Source: Pseudogemmobacter bohemicus (lineage in GTDB: Bacteria; Pseudomonadota; Alphaproteobacteria; Rhodobacterales; Rhodobacteraceae). From it: 64,000 nt of DNA. This document shows, piece by piece, positions 29,585 through 38,361 of the stretch. A model generated the notes under the pieces. It had not been told where the DNA came from and did not search any database. It was given only the letters and a program-made list of their open reading frames with translations. Positions within the stretch are counted from its first letter, which is position 1, and each line of letters starts with the position of its first letter. The translations under genes were made by a program, and so were the position numbers. The stretch spans positions 336,460-400,459 of the forward strand of contig NZ_QNHG01000003.1 of NCBI RefSeq assembly GCF_003290025.1, read 5' to 3'.

Positions 29585-30106
29585 TTACTTGCAGCGGGCT
29601 GCCGCATCATCCATAGCGGCCGAGAAGCCGCGCAGGCTGAACTTGTCGCTGGTCTGGGTACCCCGGCCCGAACGCGCCGAGATGACCGCATCGGCCCCGC
29701 CCCGCAGCGCGCGGATCAGTGCGGCATCATCCTCGGCCGAGCCCGACCAGGCCCATTCGACATCCGAGAACAGCTCGAATGTGGTGCCGCCGACTGCGAC
29801 CGAAACGGTCGAGCCGCTGGCAAACGGATAGCCGCCGGTGAACGAGACCTGCGGCGCCGCACCCGGGCGATAGGTCACGAACAAAAGGATGTCGCCGCGC
29901 CGGACCGAGACCGGGGCGCCATCCTTGGTGTTGATGGATTCTATCGGCTTGGACACGCCCCAGCATTCTTTCGGGTTCGCGTCGACAAAGACGTTCCAGT
30001 CGGTCATCGAATTGACGCGATTGGTCGATTCCTGGGCCGATGCCGCGAAAGGGGCGGCCAATGTGATTGCGCAGACGCCAATGGCGCGACGAAGGGCGAT
30101 AGTCAT
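29585..30106 (-). CDS. Invasion-associated locus B (IalB) family protein
   Basis: 173-residue exported protein with signal peptide MTIALRRAIGVCAITLAAPFAASA. The mature domain has the IalB pattern: NSMTDWNVFVDANPKECWGVSKP, a beta-rich core with VSFTGGYPFASGSTVSVAVGG, SWAWSGSAEDDAALIRALRGGADAV-like helix and C-terminal SLRGFSAAMDDAAARC, with two cysteines likely paired. In Bartonella, IalB aids erythrocyte entry. In free-living alphaproteobacteria the role is unknown, probably envelope-related. The ATG at 30106 is chosen for the signal peptide. Confidence 0.85.
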   Translation of the reverse strand: MTIALRRAIGVCAITLAAPFAASAQESTNRVNSMTDWNVFVDANPKECWGVSKPIESINTKDGAPVSVRRGDILLFVTYRPGAAPQVSFTGGYPFASGSTVSVAVGGTTFELFSDVEWAWSGSAEDDAALIRALRGGADAVISARSGRGTQTSDKFSLRGFSAAMDDAAARCK

Positions 30107-30297
30107 ATGTCTGACGCAGCCTCCAAGCTGTCTCTTGCCTCTGTTTACGCCTTGCCTCAGTCTTGAGTCTTGCTGCCATTCCGGCTGGCCATTCAGATCT
30201 GGCAGGCGCTTTCTGAACCCGATATTGCAGAAATACTTAAAAATGGCAGGGGGTAAAAGCCCTCTGCGCAGAAAATCGCACATCTGTGAGGGACGGA

Positions 30298-31326
30298 ATG
30301 GCGCGGAAAACGGGAAATGACGGTCGCAGGGTCGATAGTGGTGCGGCTCCGCTGGCCGAGTTGTGGCGCGGCGGGGTGCTGGAAAGCACCCATCTGGGCC
30401 ATGCGGTGATCTGCGATGCCAAGGGCATTGTCGAGGCCTGGGGCAACCCTTCAGCGGTGATTTTCCCGCGCTCGTCTTGCAAGATGATCCAGGCGCTGCC
30501 GCTGATCGAGACCGGCGCGGCGGCGGAACGGCGGCTGGGAAGCCAGCATCTGGCGCTGGCCTGTGCCAGCCATGAGGGCGCGCGGCTGCATGTGGAAAAG
30601 ACCGGGCGCTGGCTGTCCGATCTGGGCCTGGCCGAGCCGGATCTGCGTTGCGGCGCGCATGAGCCGGGAGACCGGGAGGAGCGCAACCGGCTGATCCGCG
30701 AGGGTGAGGCGCCCTGCCAGCTGCACAATAACTGTTCGGGCAAGCATTGCGGTTTTCTGACCGTGGTGCAGCACCAGGGCTGGGGCCCAGACTATCACGA
30801 GATCGACCATCCGCTGCAGCGCGCCATCCGCGCGGCGACCGAAGAGGTCGCGGGCGAGGAGATTTCCGGCTGGGGCATCGACGGCTGTTCCGCACCGAAT
30901 TTCGCGCTGAGCCTTGAGGGGCTGGGCCGTGCGATGGCGGGCTTTGCCAATGCAAGGCCGGGCCAGGGCGCGAGGGGTGATGCGATGATTGCGCTGCGCG
31001 AGGCGATGATGGCGCATCCCGATCTGGTCGCGGGCGAGGGACGATCCTGCACCGGGCTGATGCGGGCGGCTCGGGGGCGGGCGGCGGTGAAGATCGGTGC
31101 CGAAGGCGTGTTTATCGGCATCCTCCCCGAGCGCGGCATCGGCATTGCGGTGAAGGCGGTCGATGGCACATTCCGCGCGGCAGAGGCGGCGATTGCGGCG
31201 CTTTTGGTGCGGCTGGGCGTGGTTGAGGCCGGGGATCCGCAGGTCACGCGCTGGCTCAACCCGGTTCAGAAGAACTGGCGCGGGCTGGTGACGGGTGAAA
31301 TCCGGGCAGCGGCCGGTTTGCAATAG
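30298..31326 (+). CDS. Asparaginase, Rhizobium etli type
   Basis: 342-residue class 3 (ReAV-like) L-asparaginase, hydrolysing asparagine to aspartate and ammonia. It belongs to the serine-lactamase-fold family and is unrelated to E. coli AnsA/AnsB. Key residues are visible: S59-x-x-K62 in PRSSCKMIQ, C146-x-x-K149 in NNCSGKHCG and C197 in GIDGCSAP. These correspond to the two Ser-Lys tandems and zinc-site cysteine described for ReAV. The ATG at 30298 is preferred over the GTG 12 bases upstream. It is followed by a DUF2794 gene on the same strand. Confidence 0.9.
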   Translation: MARKTGNDGRRVDSGAAPLAELWRGGVLESTHLGHAVICDAKGIVEAWGNPSAVIFPRSSCKMIQALPLIETGAAAERRLGSQHLALACASHEGARLHVEKTGRWLSDLGLAEPDLRCGAHEPGDREERNRLIREGEAPCQLHNNCSGKHCGFLTVVQHQGWGPDYHEIDHPLQRAIRAATEEVAGEEISGWGIDGCSAPNFALSLEGLGRAMAGFANARPGQGARGDAMIALREAMMAHPDLVAGEGRSCTGLMRAARGRAAVKIGAEGVFIGILPERGIGIAVKAVDGTFRAAEAAIAALLVRLGVVEAGDPQVTRWLNPVQKNWRGLVTGEIRAAAGLQ

Positions 31327-31390
31327 GCCTGTAACGCCGGGATGACGCGGGGCGCTTGATTTGTGGCCTGGAGGCAGGCAGACTGAACCC

Positions 31391-31738
31391 ATGAACATGG
31401 AAGCGCCCCTTCCCTTTCCGGCGGGCGGGAATGTGCCGGAGATCGTCGCCTTTCAGAGGCAGGAACTCTCTGTGATCCTGAGACTTTACGGGATGATGGT
31501 GGCGGCCGGCGAATGGCGCGATTACGGCATTTCGCATGGGCGCGATGTGGCGGTGTTCTCGGTCTTTCGCCGCAGCGCCGAGAACCCGCTTTACCGGATC
31601 GAAAAGCGCCCGAAGCTCAGGCAGAAACAAGGGATCTATGCGGTGCTGGGTGAGGGCGGCCAGGTGCTGCGGCGCGGGCATGAACTGGAGCAGGTGCTGC
31701 GGGTGCTGGAGAAGAAGCTGATCCGGCCGGTCGATTGA
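31391..31738 (+). CDS. DUF2794 domain protein
   Basis: 115-residue protein matching DUF2794, a short alphaproteobacterial family: VAFQRQELSVILRLYGMMVAAGEWRDYGI, then FSVFRRSAENPLYRIEKRPKLR and a C-terminal helix. Function unknown. It starts 64 bases after the asparaginase gene. The ATG at 31391 gives a normal N-terminus. Confidence 0.85.
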   Translation: MNMEAPLPFPAGGNVPEIVAFQRQELSVILRLYGMMVAAGEWRDYGISHGRDVAVFSVFRRSAENPLYRIEKRPKLRQKQGIYAVLGEGGQVLRRGHELEQVLRVLEKKLIRPVD

Positions 31739-31744
31739 GGCAGG

Positions 31745-31802
31745 CAGAGGGCGGGGGCCAGCCCCCGATCCCCCCGGAGTATTTTTGTCAGGAGGAAGAG
31801 GG
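31745..31802. repeat. Intergenic hairpin element (GGAGTATTTTT type)
   Basis: GCGGGGGCCAGCCCCCG hairpin, then CCCCCCGGAGTATTTTTGTCAGGAGGAAGAG, near-identical in layout to the element at 4209-4275. It lies between the convergent DUF2794 and NlpC/P60 genes and is a likely bidirectional terminator. Confidence 0.6.
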
Positions 31803-31803
31803 A

Positions 31804-32622
31804 TCAGAGGCGGCGGCGGGCGATGATCTCTCCGCCGTAATGGCTGCCGATGCGGGTGGTGGCGGCGGTCAGATCCTCATAGGCGACCGACATCGTGTAG
31901 CCATTGGCATGGATCAGCCGGTCGGGGCCGGTCATCATTGCGACATGGCCTTTCCAGAACAACAGGTCTCCGCGTTGCAGCGGGACGGTGGCCGGGATGT
32001 CCTGGCCGATGGCCTGTTGCAGATCGCTGTCGCCGGGGCAGGGAAGGCCGGCGGCATGGAGGGAGAGTTGCACGAGGCCCGAGCAATCGACGCCGGCTGC
32101 CGAATTGCCGGCCCAGAGATAGGGCGCGTTGAGCAGGGATTGCGCCACCGCGACCGGGTCGGTGGCGGCCTGGTCGGATTGTGTCAGATGGGATTTCGGG
32201 ATGAACCCCTCGGGCGTTTCCACCCAGGCGCCGCTTTCGCCGGTGACGGTGATCCGCGCATTCAGCCAGAGCGGGATCACCGGCGGTGCCTGGACGCGCG
32301 GCTCGGGGTAGAGATGGGTGGCCGGGCTTTTGATCCGATGGGTGGCGGCCCGGGCCGGGCCGAGGGCGGTGTCGGGGACCCAGCCGCAATAGCCATCCTT
32401 CGCCGCCATCACGAAAGCCTGGCCATCGCGCCGCTCGATCACCGTGACCGCATCGCCAAAGATCAGCTGGCGGTCGATGGCGCCGCCCGGGGAAGCCAGC
32501 AGTGGCGCAAGCGGGCTGGTGATGCGGGCGGGCTCGCCCTCGGTCAGCGGCACATCGGCGATGCGCCCCCGCAGCGAGATATGGCCGATCCTGCCGGAAA
32601 ACGGCGTCAGGCGGCGGTCCAT
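31804..32622 (-). CDS. NlpC/P60 family peptidoglycan endopeptidase
   Basis: 272 residues. Two SH3-like segments (about 35-135, with GYCGWVPDTAL and GAWVETPEGFIPKSHL) precede a C-terminal NlpC/P60 domain. Catalytic cysteine is in VDCSGLVQLS, histidine in GHVAMM, and the third polar residue in LIHANGY. It would cut gamma-D-glutamyl-diaminopimelate bonds in cell-wall peptides. There is no signal peptide, so it may act on cytoplasmic muropeptides for recycling. Its ATG overlaps the stop of the upstream aminopeptidase by one base (TGATG). Confidence 0.88.
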   Translation of the reverse strand: MDRRLTPFSGRIGHISLRGRIADVPLTEGEPARITSPLAPLLASPGGAIDRQLIFGDAVTVIERRDGQAFVMAAKDGYCGWVPDTALGPARAATHRIKSPATHLYPEPRVQAPPVIPLWLNARITVTGESGAWVETPEGFIPKSHLTQSDQAATDPVAVAQSLLNAPYLWAGNSAAGVDCSGLVQLSLHAAGLPCPGDSDLQQAIGQDIPATVPLQRGDLLFWKGHVAMMTGPDRLIHANGYTMSVAYEDLTAATTRIGSHYGGEIIARRRL

Positions 32623-34028
32623 CAAAGCCCCAGCATCTCGGGAAGTGCGTTCAGGATCGCCCGCGCGCCCTGGCCCGCGCCGCCTTTGGGGCGGGCAGGG
32701 GCCTCGGTGGGGGTATGGCCGTAAATGTCGAAATGCATGTAACGCGGGTGTTCGGCGAAGCGGCGCAGGAAGAGGGCTGCCGTGATCGCACCGGCAAAAC
32801 CAAAGCCCGGCGCATTGTCGAGATCGGCGATGCCTGGCTCGATGATCGGCTCATAGGCGTCGTGGAAGGGCATCCGCCAGACCGGGTCGAAACCGGCTTT
32901 CGCGCCCCGCTCCAGCGCGAGCGCCATGCTGTCGTCCTGGGCCCAATAGGGCGCGAGATCCGGGCCGACCGCCACCCGGGCGGCACCGGTCAGCGTTGCC
33001 ATGGTGATCAGCGCATCGGTTTCTTCCTCGGTCGCATAGGCCAGCGCATCGGCGAGGACGAGGCGCCCTTCGGCATCGGTATCGTTGATCTCGACCGTCA
33101 GACCCTTGCGGCTGGCCACGATATCCTTCGGCTTTTGCGCATTGCCGCCGATCACATTCTCGACCGCCGGCACCAGAAGGCGCAGCCGGATCGGCAGATC
33201 CAGCGCCATGATCATCTTCGCAAGACCCATGGTGGTGGCCGCGCCGCCCATATCCTTTTTCATCAGAAGCATGCCGTTTGCCGGCTTGATATCGAGGCCG
33301 CCGGTGTCGAAACAGACGCCCTTGCCCACCAGGGTGAGGCGGGGGCCGGTGCTTCCCCAGCGAAGATCCAGAAGGCGCGGCGTGCGGGGGCTGGCCTGTC
33401 CAACCGCATGAATCAACGGGAAATTCTGTGCGATCAGATCATCGCCCCGGATCACTTGCACCGTAGCGCCATATTCCGCCGCCAAAGCGAGGAAGGCGGT
33501 TTCCAGCTCTTCGGGGCCCATATCGCGGGCGGGGGTATTGATCAGGTCGCGGGTGAGAAACTCTCCCGCCGCCATTGCCTCGATCCGCCGCGCATTGATG
33601 CCGGCGGGCACCACCAGCCTCGCCGGCCGCGCGGGGGATTTGCCGGGGCGGTAGCGGTCGAAACGATAGCCGGCCAGCAGCCAGCCAAGCGCTGATTCCG
33701 CCGCGAGATCGGTGGCCAGATCGGTGGCGATATGCCAGGTGCTGCCTTCGGGCAGGGCGCTCGCGGCGCGGGCCAGGATGAACCGCTGGCGCTTGCGCGC
33801 GGTGTCAGAGCCAAGCCCGGCCACGGCGCCCTGGATACCATCGCCACCCGGCAGCAGCCGCAACTCACCGGCGGCGGCCTCGAACCCGCTGGCCCGCAGC
33901 CAGGATGCGAAGGCGGCACCGGGGCCGGCGAGGAAATCCGGCAAGCCGGCAGCGGTGACGATGTAAAGCGGCAGCGACGCCTCGCCCGGATCGGCAAAAC
34001 GGGGCTGTGGTCTGGTCTGATCTGACAT
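32622..34028 (-). CDS. Leucyl aminopeptidase family (M17) protein
   Basis: 468-residue M17 metallo-aminopeptidase. The two-metal site is visible in VGKGVCFDTGGLDIKP (Lys and Asp) and MLLMKKDMGGAA, and the family signature is NTDAEGRLVLADAL. The N-terminal domain is typical for the shorter alphaproteobacterial form. It is translationally coupled to the NlpC/P60 gene, so both may degrade imported or recycled wall peptides. Confidence 0.92.
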   Translation of the reverse strand: MSDQTRPQPRFADPGEASLPLYIVTAAGLPDFLAGPGAAFASWLRASGFEAAAGELRLLPGGDGIQGAVAGLGSDTARKRQRFILARAASALPEGSTWHIATDLATDLAAESALGWLLAGYRFDRYRPGKSPARPARLVVPAGINARRIEAMAAGEFLTRDLINTPARDMGPEELETAFLALAAEYGATVQVIRGDDLIAQNFPLIHAVGQASPRTPRLLDLRWGSTGPRLTLVGKGVCFDTGGLDIKPANGMLLMKKDMGGAATTMGLAKMIMALDLPIRLRLLVPAVENVIGGNAQKPKDIVASRKGLTVEINDTDAEGRLVLADALAYATEEETDALITMATLTGAARVAVGPDLAPYWAQDDSMALALERGAKAGFDPVWRMPFHDAYEPIIEPGIADLDNAPGFGFAGAITAALFLRRFAEHPRYMHFDIYGHTPTEAPARPKGGAGQGARAILNALPEMLGL

Positions 34029-34199
34029 GATCGGGTCCGGTTTCTGTCGGCATCCCGCCGGGGCGGCACGCGCGGTCTTTGTGATCGCGCGAGCCTGGCC
34101 TCTCTGTCGCCGGACCGCAAGGCCCCTGGCTGCAGGGGGGGTCTCCCGAACCCGGCTATGGCCGGGCCACCCGCTCGGGCGGGGGTAAAGCGGGACGCC

Positions 34200-34580
34200 T
34201 TACATCGACCCATCGGCGAATTCGGGATCGGGGTTCAGCGAGCGCCGGGCGATCCGCAGGATGCGTGCCCAGATTGCGGCGAAAGCGGTGCCATCGCCGC
34301 GTTGCAGGCAATGGCGCGCATCGGCCGCCGCGCCTTCCAGGCTTTTCATGCCGAGATTCTCGGCCATGACGCGCAGTTTCTGCAATTGCCGGTCTGTGCT
34401 TTGCAGCTCGTGGTTGCGGATCTGGCTGGCCAGCCCCGCCAGCACCAGCGCCAGCTCTCCCAAAGCGCGGGTGATCACCTGGTCGGCTGCCGCCGTGCCC
34501 AGGCTGCGATAGATCGAAGCAATCGCATCGCCATCCTGCAGGATCCGCTCCTGCAGGTGCAGTGTCAGTATCGTCCCCAT
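34200..34580 (-). CDS. Small helical protein, Hpt-like without the phospho-histidine
   Basis: 126-residue all-helical protein. The segment QLQKLRVMAENLGMKSLEGAAADARHCLQRGD resembles the HxLKGSAxNLG-type core of histidine phosphotransfer domains, but the histidine position is occupied by glutamine. It may be a pseudo-Hpt or simply a look-alike helical bundle. The start ATG at 34580 is preferred, since the open frame upstream is low-complexity Arg/Ala/Pro. It lies 171 bases before the aminopeptidase gene on the same strand and is divergent from carbonic anhydrase. Confidence 0.6.
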   Translation of the reverse strand: MGTILTLHLQERILQDGDAIASIYRSLGTAAADQVITRALGELALVLAGLASQIRNHELQSTDRQLQKLRVMAENLGMKSLEGAAADARHCLQRGDGTAFAAIWARILRIARRSLNPDPEFADGSM

Positions 34581-34848
34581 TACCTTACCCCTGGCCCCAC
34601 CAGGCCAAACCCCCAAAACCGCCGCCTTTGTGGTGGCAGCCCTGGCCCGCCCCGGCCGCAAAAGCGCCGGTTGCAAGGCCGGGACAGCGCGCCGCACCGG
34701 CGGAGACTTCCCATTACCCATCCCGATCCTTGCGGTGATTTGCTTTCAACTTCGCTAAAGATGTGCGGCCGGTAGTGCTTTTGGGGCGATTTTGCCCCTC
34801 GCAATTTCTGCAAATGCGAAGTAATCAGAGCAACCAAGGAGCAAGCCC

Positions 34849-35496
34849 ATGATCCAGGCCCGCATTCTTCCGCAATATCTTGTCCAGCGCTTTCACGGCT
34901 GGCGGGCGACCAGTTATCAGAACAACCGGGCATGGTATCGCCGTCTTGCAGAAAGCGGTCAGCACCCGCGCGCCATGGTGATTTCCTGCTGCGATTCCCG
35001 CGTGCATGTCACCTCGATCTTTGGCGCCGATGAGGGTGAATTCTTCATTCACCGCAATATTGCAGGTCTCGTGCCGCCCTATACGGCGGATGGCGGCAAT
35101 CACGGCACCTCGGCGGCGGTGGAATATGCGGTGACCGCGCTGAAGGTGGCGCATATTCTGGTGGTCGGTCATTCGAATTGCGGTGGCGTCAAGGGCTGCC
35201 ATGATATGTGCACCGGCCACGCGCCCGAGCTGGAGATCGAGACCAGTTTCGTCGGCCGCTGGATGGATATTCTGCGCCCCGGTTTCGTGAAGGTCTCGCA
35301 TCTTTCGCGCGAGGTGATCCTGCCTGCGCTTGAGAAAGAGGCGGTTCTGGTCAGCCTGGAAAACCTGATGACCTTCCCTTTCGTGCGTGACGCGGTCGAG
35401 AATGACATGCTGACGCTGCATGGTATGTGGAACAATACCGGCGAGGGAGAGCTGGAACAGTTCGACCCCGAAAAGGGTGTTTTCGTTCCGGTATGA
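34849..35496 (+). CDS. Beta-class carbonic anhydrase
   Basis: 215-residue zinc enzyme interconverting CO2 and bicarbonate. Zinc ligands and dyad are C47, D49 and R51 in SCCDSR, with H108 and C111 in GHSNCGG. HRNIAGLVPPY and the C-terminal LHGMWNNTGEGEL (GxW/Y-type end) also match the clade. It follows a GAGCAACCAAGGAGCAAGCCC leader with a good ribosome site. The supplied bicarbonate could serve carboxylations, including crotonyl-CoA carboxylase of the EMC pathway, but that is inference. Confidence 0.93.
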   Translation: MIQARILPQYLVQRFHGWRATSYQNNRAWYRRLAESGQHPRAMVISCCDSRVHVTSIFGADEGEFFIHRNIAGLVPPYTADGGNHGTSAAVEYAVTALKVAHILVVGHSNCGGVKGCHDMCTGHAPELEIETSFVGRWMDILRPGFVKVSHLSREVILPALEKEAVLVSLENLMTFPFVRDAVENDMLTLHGMWNNTGEGELEQFDPEKGVFVPV

Positions 35497-35540
35497 GGGT
35501 CAGGCCGGATACTCAGACAGGGAATCTCGGACGGTAATCC

Positions 35541-36779
35541 TCAGACCGGCCGGCCGGTCAGCAGTTTCGGCAGTTCGCCGCTTAAGCCCGCTGCCTGGCG
35601 GATAAAGCGGCGCCTGAGCCCAGGGGCCGCATTGACCACCCCCAGACCCAGATCGCGACCCAGCCTCAGGATCGGGTTGTCGTTCGAGAAAAGCCGCGTC
35701 ACCCCGTCCATCCCAAGTGCCAGCAGTGTCGAATCAAAGCGCCGCCAGCGCTGATATTCCTCAAGTGCGACACCGCCGCCGATATCCTCGCCGCGCCGGT
35801 TCGCGGTGATCAGCACCTCGGCCAGGGCGGCAACGTCCCGCAGTCCGAGATTCAGCCCCTGGCCCGCCACCGGATGGACGCCATGGGCGGCGTCTCCGAC
35901 CAGGGCGACGCGATCCGCCACGAAACGCTCGGCCAGCGACAGCGACAGCGGATAGGTGAAACGCGCGCCCGCAAGGCTGATCTCGCCCAGGAAATCGCCG
36001 AAACGGGGTTTCAGCGCGGTCAGGAAATCGCGGTCATCAAGCGCCGCGATCTGGCTGGCCAGCCCGCTCTCCTCGCTCCAGACGATTGAGGAATGATGCC
36101 CCCCCGCCAGCGGCAGGATCGCCAGCGGCCCGCCGGGGGTAAAGAATTGCTGGGCGCAACCCTCGTGATGATGTTCGTGCCGCACCGCCGTGACCAGCGC
36201 GGTCTGGCCGTAGCCCGCCGTCAGCCGCCGGATCCCCGCCCGCCCGGCCACGCCGGATCCCCGCCCGTCACAGCCGACCAGCAGCCGCGCCGCGAGGGTG
36301 GCGCCGGAATGCAGCTCTGCCGCGACCTCGGCCGGTCCGGGGGTCTGGCCGCTGACGCTCTCGCCGGAAATCAGCGTGATGCCGGGGGCTTCGCGCAAGG
36401 CGGCAAGGAAGGCCGCATAGAGGTGGCGGTCTTCGAGCATAAAGCCCATCGGGCCTTCCTCGATCTCATCGGCGTCGAATTGCAGGAAAAAGGGCGCGGG
36501 GCCTTCGCCGGGGCGGCCGTCACTGGCCTTGATGCGGTGGATCGGCTGCACCTTGTCTGCGACCTGGTCCCAGACACCGATGGCGCCCAGAAGCCGCTTT
36601 GACGCGATGGAAAGCGCATAGGCGCGGCCGTCAAAGCCGGTCTCTGCCCGCAAGGGGGCAGGGCGCTGATCGACCACGGTGACCGTAAGCCCGCCCTGGG
36701 CCAGTGCCAAAGCCAGCGCCGGCCCGTTCAGCCCGCCGCCCGCGATCAGCACATCGCTGTGTTGGTTCCGCTTCGTCAT
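35541..36779 (-). CDS. UbiH/UbiF-family FAD-dependent ubiquinone hydroxylase
   Basis: 412-residue flavoprotein monooxygenase of the UbiH/UbiF/UbiL/COQ6 family for ring hydroxylation in ubiquinone synthesis. It has the N-terminal LIAGGGLNGPALALALAQGG, the GCDGRGSGVAGRAGI segment (DG motif) and the C-terminal RVALVGDAAHGVHPVAGQGLNLGLRDVAAL. Which ring carbon it hydroxylates cannot be settled from the sequence; alphaproteobacterial UbiL-type enzymes can act at more than one position. It is convergent with carbonic anhydrase. Confidence 0.92.
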   Translation of the reverse strand: MTKRNQHSDVLIAGGGLNGPALALALAQGGLTVTVVDQRPAPLRAETGFDGRAYALSIASKRLLGAIGVWDQVADKVQPIHRIKASDGRPGEGPAPFFLQFDADEIEEGPMGFMLEDRHLYAAFLAALREAPGITLISGESVSGQTPGPAEVAAELHSGATLAARLLVGCDGRGSGVAGRAGIRRLTAGYGQTALVTAVRHEHHHEGCAQQFFTPGGPLAILPLAGGHHSSIVWSEESGLASQIAALDDRDFLTALKPRFGDFLGEISLAGARFTYPLSLSLAERFVADRVALVGDAAHGVHPVAGQGLNLGLRDVAALAEVLITANRRGEDIGGGVALEEYQRWRRFDSTLLALGMDGVTRLFSNDNPILRLGRDLGLGVVNAAPGLRRRFIRQAAGLSGELPKLLTGRPV

Positions 36780-36882
36780 AGGTCATCGCTAGACCCGGCG
36801 CGGCGGTTTGTCCATGCGCGGGATTGTCGCCAGGGCGACATGCCGCTAGCGTCGGCCCGAATGGCGGCGAGAGGCGGGCGAT

Positions 36883-38214
36883 ATGAGCGGCATCTGGTTC
36901 AATATGACGGCGGCAGAGCTGGGGCGCGGCATCGGTGAGGGTCGCATCAACCCGGTCGAGCTGGCCGAGGCCTTTCTGGACCAGATCGCCAGCCACCCTT
37001 TGTCAAAGCGTATCTATGCGCGGGCGACCGAAGCAAGGGCCAGGTCCGAGGCGATGGGTGCTGCCGACCGCGCGAGGACAGGGTTCCGCAAGGGGCCGCT
37101 CGACGGCGTTCCGGTCAGCTGGAAAGACAATTTCGATTCTGCCGGTATCGCAACCGAAGCCGGCTCGGCGATCCTGCGCGGCCGGGTGCCGGCGCGAGAT
37201 GCCGAAGCTCTTGAAATGGCGTCGCTTTCTGGTCTGGTCTGCCTGGGCAAGACCCATATGTCTGAACTGGCTTTTTCGGGGTTGGGGCTGAACCCGGTCA
37301 CCGCCACGCCGCCCTGCCTGAACGATGAGCGCGCGGTGCCGGGGGGCTCTTCCTCGGGTGCGGCGGCTTCGGTTGCGTTCGGGCTGGCGCCGGCGGCGAT
37401 CGGTTCGGATACCGGCGGTTCGGTGCGGATTCCTGCCGCCTGGAATGACCTGACCGGGCTGAAGACCACCTCGGGGCGGGTCTCGTCGCGCGGCGTGGTG
37501 CCGCTGTGTGAACGCTTCGACACCGTTGGCCCGCTTGCGCATTCGGTCGAGGATTGCGCGCTCTTGCTGGCGGCGCTGGAGGGGCGGCGGGCGCCGGATC
37601 TCTCGGGCGCGGCGGTGGCCGGGATGCGCTTTGCCGTGCTGGAGACGGTGGCGCTGGATGATCTCCGCGATGCGCCGGCAAAGGGATTCCAGGATGGGGT
37701 CGCGGCGCTGACCCGGGCGCGGGCGCGGGTTGACCGGGTTGAGCTGCCGGAACTGAAAGAGGCGATGGCGCTGTCGGGCGTGCTGTTCACCGGCGAGGCC
37801 TGGGGGATCTGGCGCGAGGTGATCGAGACCGCGCCTGAAAAGATGTATCCGCCGATCCTTGAGCGCTTCCGCTCGGGCGCCGGGATCACGGCTGCGGATT
37901 ATGTCGCGGCCTGGCGGCGGCTGGAGGAAATCCGCGCGCTCTGGCGCGACCGGATGGCAGGCTATGATGCGATCCTGACCCCCACCGCGCCGATCCTGCC
38001 GCCCGATGCAGAGCGGCTGCAGACCGACCGCGATTATTACATTGGCGAGAACCTGCTGGCGCTGCGAAACACCCGCATCGGCAATCTGATGGGGCTTTGC
38101 GCCCTGACGCTGCCGACCTCGCAACCCTCTTGCGGCATTCAGTTTCTGGGCGCGGCTATGGGCGAGGACCGTCTGCTCAGGGTCGGGGCGGCGGCGGAAC
38201 GCGCATTGGGCTGA
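36883..38214 (+). CDS. Amidase signature family protein
   Basis: 443-residue amidase-signature hydrolase. The Ser-cisSer-Lys triad is visible as lysine in VSWKDNF, serine in PGGSSSGAAASV and serine nucleophile in GSDTGGSVRIPA. It is related to aspartyl/glutamyl-tRNA amidotransferase GatA but stands alone without GatB/C neighbours. It more likely acts on small amides such as allophanate- or indole-type substrates. Substrate not determined. Confidence 0.9.
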   Translation: MSGIWFNMTAAELGRGIGEGRINPVELAEAFLDQIASHPLSKRIYARATEARARSEAMGAADRARTGFRKGPLDGVPVSWKDNFDSAGIATEAGSAILRGRVPARDAEALEMASLSGLVCLGKTHMSELAFSGLGLNPVTATPPCLNDERAVPGGSSSGAAASVAFGLAPAAIGSDTGGSVRIPAAWNDLTGLKTTSGRVSSRGVVPLCERFDTVGPLAHSVEDCALLLAALEGRRAPDLSGAAVAGMRFAVLETVALDDLRDAPAKGFQDGVAALTRARARVDRVELPELKEAMALSGVLFTGEAWGIWREVIETAPEKMYPPILERFRSGAGITAADYVAAWRRLEEIRALWRDRMAGYDAILTPTAPILPPDAERLQTDRDYYIGENLLALRNTRIGNLMGLCALTLPTSQPSCGIQFLGAAMGEDRLLRVGAAAERALG

Positions 38215-38361
38215 TCATCACCGGCGGTTTCAGGGGCATAAAAGCCACAATCCATGCCCTTAACCCCCTGGGGATGGTTGATAAATTCTGGACCGCCGCA
38301 GGATAGGGCGTTATGCTGATGCTCAAACGGGGCGATCAACGACCCCGGACAGAGGCAGTCC

